In this document: piece by piece, positions 7,206-8,722 of the stretch
How the letters are laid out: every line of letters begins with the position of its first letter
Position numbering within the stretch: position 1 is the first letter of the stretch
Assembly (NCBI GenBank): GCA_015234045.1
Contig: JADFWU010000083.1
Coordinates: forward strand, 1-8,722
Direction: 5' to 3'
DNA from: Magnetococcales bacterium
GTDB lineage: Bacteria > Pseudomonadota > Magnetococcia > Magnetococcales > JADFWU01
Length of the DNA stretch: 8,722 nt
Made by a program: the position numbers and the translations under genes
Notes under the pieces: generated by a model
What the model saw: the letters and a program-made list of their open reading frames with translations, nothing else
What the model was told of the DNA's origin: nothing
Database searches by the model: none

Positions 7206-8402
7206 TTAATGATTAGTGTTCTTTGCCAAACCATCTAAATGATCTGCCCAATCTTGCATCATCTTCCGGCGTTCATCCAAATACTGGCTACGATTGTAGG
7301 CCGCGCGTACTTTGTTCCGCTCCTCGTGTGCCAACTGGCGCTCTATCACATCCGCTCTATATCCCATCTCATTTAATACAGTCGATGCAACCGCTCGGAA
7401 ACCATGTCCTGTCATGCGTCCATGGTATCCGAGCCGGTACAGTGCATAGAGTGCTGTATTTTCGCTCATTGGCCGTTGAGGTGAGCGGCCAGCAAACACC
7501 CATTCAAACATCCCGTTCATCTCCTTCAATTGCTCAAGGATAGTGACCGTCTGATGGGCCAGCGGTACAATATGGGCGTCTCTCATCTTCATTCTCTGGG
7601 CTGGAATGCGCCAGATCTGGCTGTTGAGGTCGATTTCATCCCATGTTGCAAACCTCATTTCACCCGTTCGGACAAAAGTCAAAGCCAGGAATTTTAATGC
7701 CAGCTTGGTCTGTAGGTCACCAGCGGCCGCACAATCATAATCCTCAATCTTGGCCAGGAGAATTGGTAATTCTGAAGGTGGAATGGCCTTTTGATGTTGG
7801 ACTTTATGTGGTTTGAGTGCGCCTTGCAGGTCACCAGCTGGGTTGGCCTCACAACGTCCGGTAATGATGCCGTATTTAAAAATGTTGGAGATGGTGCCAC
7901 GCATCCGCTTAGGCAGATCCACGGCACCGCGGGCTTCAATCGCTCTTAATGCCTCAAGAACTATCATTGGTTTTATGTCGGTGATTTGTTCTTGGCCAAA
8001 CGCTGGATAGATATCTCTAGCAAGGCGGCCAGATACGGTCCTGTAGTGCCTTTCTGTCCACCGGCCACGTTCATTTTGTAACCACTCCTCGGCGATGGCC
8101 ATGAACGAGTTTTCAGCTTCTAAATTTGCCTTAATTTTCTCTTTCTTACGCTCTTCTGATGGATCAATTCCATCGGCCAATTGTCGGCGGATCTGATCGC
8201 GTCTCTCTCTGGCCTCCTTCAGGCTGACTTCCGGGTAGATTCCGAGCGATAATAATTTTTCCAAGCCGTTGATTCGGTACTTAATCCGCCAACGTTTCGA
8301 GCCTGCTGGTGTGACTTGAATATACAAGCCTCCACCATCAAAGATTTTTTGTGCTTTGGTCTTTGGTTTCAGATTTCGAAGTTTTGCGTCTGAGAGCGGC
8401 AT
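7206..8402 (-). CDS. int: P4-type tyrosine recombinase integrase
   Basis: Catalyses site-specific recombination between the phage attachment site and the host tRNA-Leu end, and excision in the reverse reaction. It has 398 residues, normal for the P4 integrase family. The N-terminal arm-binding domain (DUF4102 type) spans about 1-90 (MPLSDAKLRNLKPK, FDGGGLYIQVTPAGSKRWR, LSLGIYPEVSLKEAR). A core-binding SAM-like domain follows at about 95-200. The catalytic domain at about 205-385 carries R245 (FVRTGE), K272 (MKMRDAHIVPL), H333 and R336 (TGHGFR), H359 (QLAHE) and the nucleophile Y369 (AAYNR), so the full set is present. The start codon at 8402 has only a weak AAGG ten bases upstream, within or next to the G5TAA repeats. 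It is convergent with the tail genes and 165 bases from the tRNA. It looks functional. Confidence 0.96.
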   Translation of the reverse strand: MPLSDAKLRNLKPKTKAQKIFDGGGLYIQVTPAGSKRWRIKYRINGLEKLLSLGIYPEVSLKEARERRDQIRRQLADGIDPSEERKKEKIKANLEAENSFMAIAEEWLQNERGRWTERHYRTVSGRLARDIYPAFGQEQITDIKPMIVLEALRAIEARGAVDLPKRMRGTISNIFKYGIITGRCEANPAGDLQGALKPHKVQHQKAIPPSELPILLAKIEDYDCAAAGDLQTKLALKFLALTFVRTGEMRFATWDEIDLNSQIWRIPAQRMKMRDAHIVPLAHQTVTILEQLKEMNGMFEWVFAGRSPQRPMSENTALYALYRLGYHGRMTGHGFRAVASTVLNEMGYRADVIERQLAHEERNKVRAAYNRSQYLDERRKMMQDWADHLDGLAKNTNH

Positions 8403-8456
8403 GTGGGGGTAACCTTGATGTGGGGGTAATGGCTACCCCCAAAGTTACCCCTACAT
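8401..8456. repeat. Four G5TAA motifs, two direct and two inverted: probable integrase arm-type sites
   Basis: ATGTGGGGGTAAC at 8401-8413 and ATGTGGGGGTAAT at 8418-8430 are direct copies 17 bp apart. On the other strand there is ATGTAGGGGTAAC (8444-8456, 12 of 13 identical to the first copy) and a weaker copy at 8432-8444. The first copy touches the integrase start codon. P4-type integrases carry an N-terminal arm-binding domain, and short G-rich repeats between int and the attachment site are commonly seen with them. Binding here could also repress int translation or transcription. The repeats are seen directly; the function is inferred. Confidence 0.7.
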
Positions 8457-8469
8457 TTATCTGTATTGC

Positions 8470-8549
8470 AATGTACTTTATTGGATGATAATGGACTGCT
8501 GGACATAAAAAAAGCCAGCTAAAAAGCTGACTTAATGCACTTTATTGGA
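8470..8549 (+). repeat. 16-bp imperfect direct repeat between int and tRNA-Leu
   Basis: AATGTACTTTATTGGA at 8470-8485 and AATGCACTTTATTGGA at 8534-8549 match at 15 of 16 bases, 64 bp apart. They flank the terminator. A shorter related piece, AATGGACTG, is at 8490-8498. They may be additional recombination or directionality-factor sites, or remnants of a duplication. Confidence 0.6.
8507..8533 (-). terminator. Rho-independent terminator downstream of tRNA-Leu
   Basis: On the minus strand AAGTCAGCT pairs with AGCTGGCTT around a TTTT loop (nine pairs, one G-T), followed by a run of Ts whose complement is the A run at 8507-8513. It lies about 35 bases after the tRNA 3' end and would end the tRNA transcript before int. 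If the crossover is inside the tRNA, the terminator came in with the phage. Confidence 0.8.
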
Positions 8550-8567
8550 CTGTGTTGTATTCGGCAA

Positions 8568-8595
8568 TGGTGCCCGCGCCCGGACTCGAACCGGG
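8568..8595. other. Inferred prophage attachment site in the tRNA-Leu 3' end
   Basis: The T-arm and 3' acceptor strand of the tRNA face the integrase, the usual geometry for P4-type integration, where the phage restores the tRNA 3' end. The second copy expected at the other prophage end is not in the window, so the core boundaries are inferred only. Confidence 0.5.
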
Positions 8596-8653
8596 ACGAT
8601 CTAAGATCAGCGGATTTTAAGTCCGCAGCGTATACCAATTTCGCCACGCGGGC
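8568..8653 (-). tRNA. tRNA-Leu (UAA anticodon)
   Basis: Class II tRNA of 86 nt including an encoded CCA (TGG at 8568-8570 on the plus strand). The acceptor stem GCCCGCG/CGCGGGC pairs perfectly. The D arm is GCG/CGC. The anticodon stem is GCGGA/TCCGC with loop CTTAAAA, placing anticodon TAA at 8617-8619. The long variable arm is GATC-TTA-GATC, and the T arm CCCGG-TTCGAGT-CCGGG. It decodes UUA, and UUG by wobble. It appears complete and functional in spite of the neighbouring prophage. Confidence 0.96.
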
Positions 8654-8684
8654 AGTGCAGGAAAGATCGATATTTCATCGACTG

Positions 8685-8713
8685 ATCACACGGTAATGAA
8701 TATAGCGGTTCAA
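8685..8713 (-). promoter_or_regulatory. Possible sigma70 promoter of tRNA-Leu
   Basis: On the minus strand TTGAAC (8708-8713) and TGTGAT (8685-8690) are separated by 17 bases. Each matches its consensus at four of six positions. The start would fall about 25 bases before the tRNA 5' end. The match is weak and part of the upstream region is outside the window. Confidence 0.35.
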
Positions 8714-8722
8714 GGCAAATAT

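Noticed and set aside
8457-8500. Promoter for int on the minus strand
   Set aside because: Several AT-rich hexamers but no convincing -35/-10 pair at proper spacing.
1-8722. An undescribed defence or accessory system hidden in the window
   Set aside because: Every gene fits a known phage packaging, tail or integration family, and no unexplained gene-sized stretch remains; intergenic gaps are all below 170 bases.

Overview
The window is most simply read as the right-hand part of a decayed lambda-type (siphovirus) prophage, ending at the tRNA-Leu gene that served as its insertion site. The flanking tRNA has a bacterial class II structure with an encoded CCA. The packaging proteins resemble the lambda Nu1/A/W/B families, and base composition looks close to even by eye. 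These point to a member of the Pseudomonadota, probably gamma or a relative, but nothing in the window fixes the genus.

Layout. Positions 1-4318 hold a tightly packed rightward late operon in lambda order: terminase small subunit (5' end open at the window edge), terminase large subunit, gpW-like head-tail joining protein and portal protein. The genes overlap or abut, with overlaps of 11, 0 and 4 bases. At about 4305-4322 the portal frame loses its expected C-terminus and the sequence becomes the 3' part of a J-like tail-tip gene in a different frame. Everything a lambda-type phage carries between portal and J is absent: head protease and scaffold, decoration and major capsid proteins, head-tail completion proteins, tail tube, tape measure and most of the tail tip. 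From 4319 to 7170 lie the J-like remnant, a long fibre-like continuation with 14 tandem decapeptide repeats and a fibre-type C-terminus, and a small tail protein.

Positions 7206-8402 carry a convergent P4-type tyrosine integrase on the minus strand with all catalytic residues present. Behind its start are four copies of a G5TAA motif (two direct, two inverted), the likely arm-type Int sites, then a 16-bp imperfect direct repeat around a terminator. Next comes tRNA-Leu(UAA) at 8568-8653, also on the minus strand, with its 3' end facing the prophage.

How it fits together. The terminase would cut and package DNA through the portal, gpW would join head and tail, and the J/fibre proteins would contact the host. 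With the capsid and most tail genes gone, this copy cannot build a virion by itself. The integrase and its sites look intact, so excision is still conceivable. I see no lysis genes, repressor, defence system, CRISPR array or IS element here, and no convincing undescribed system. The points of interest are the deletion scar, the split J-like gene, the repeat-rich fibre and the integrase control region.
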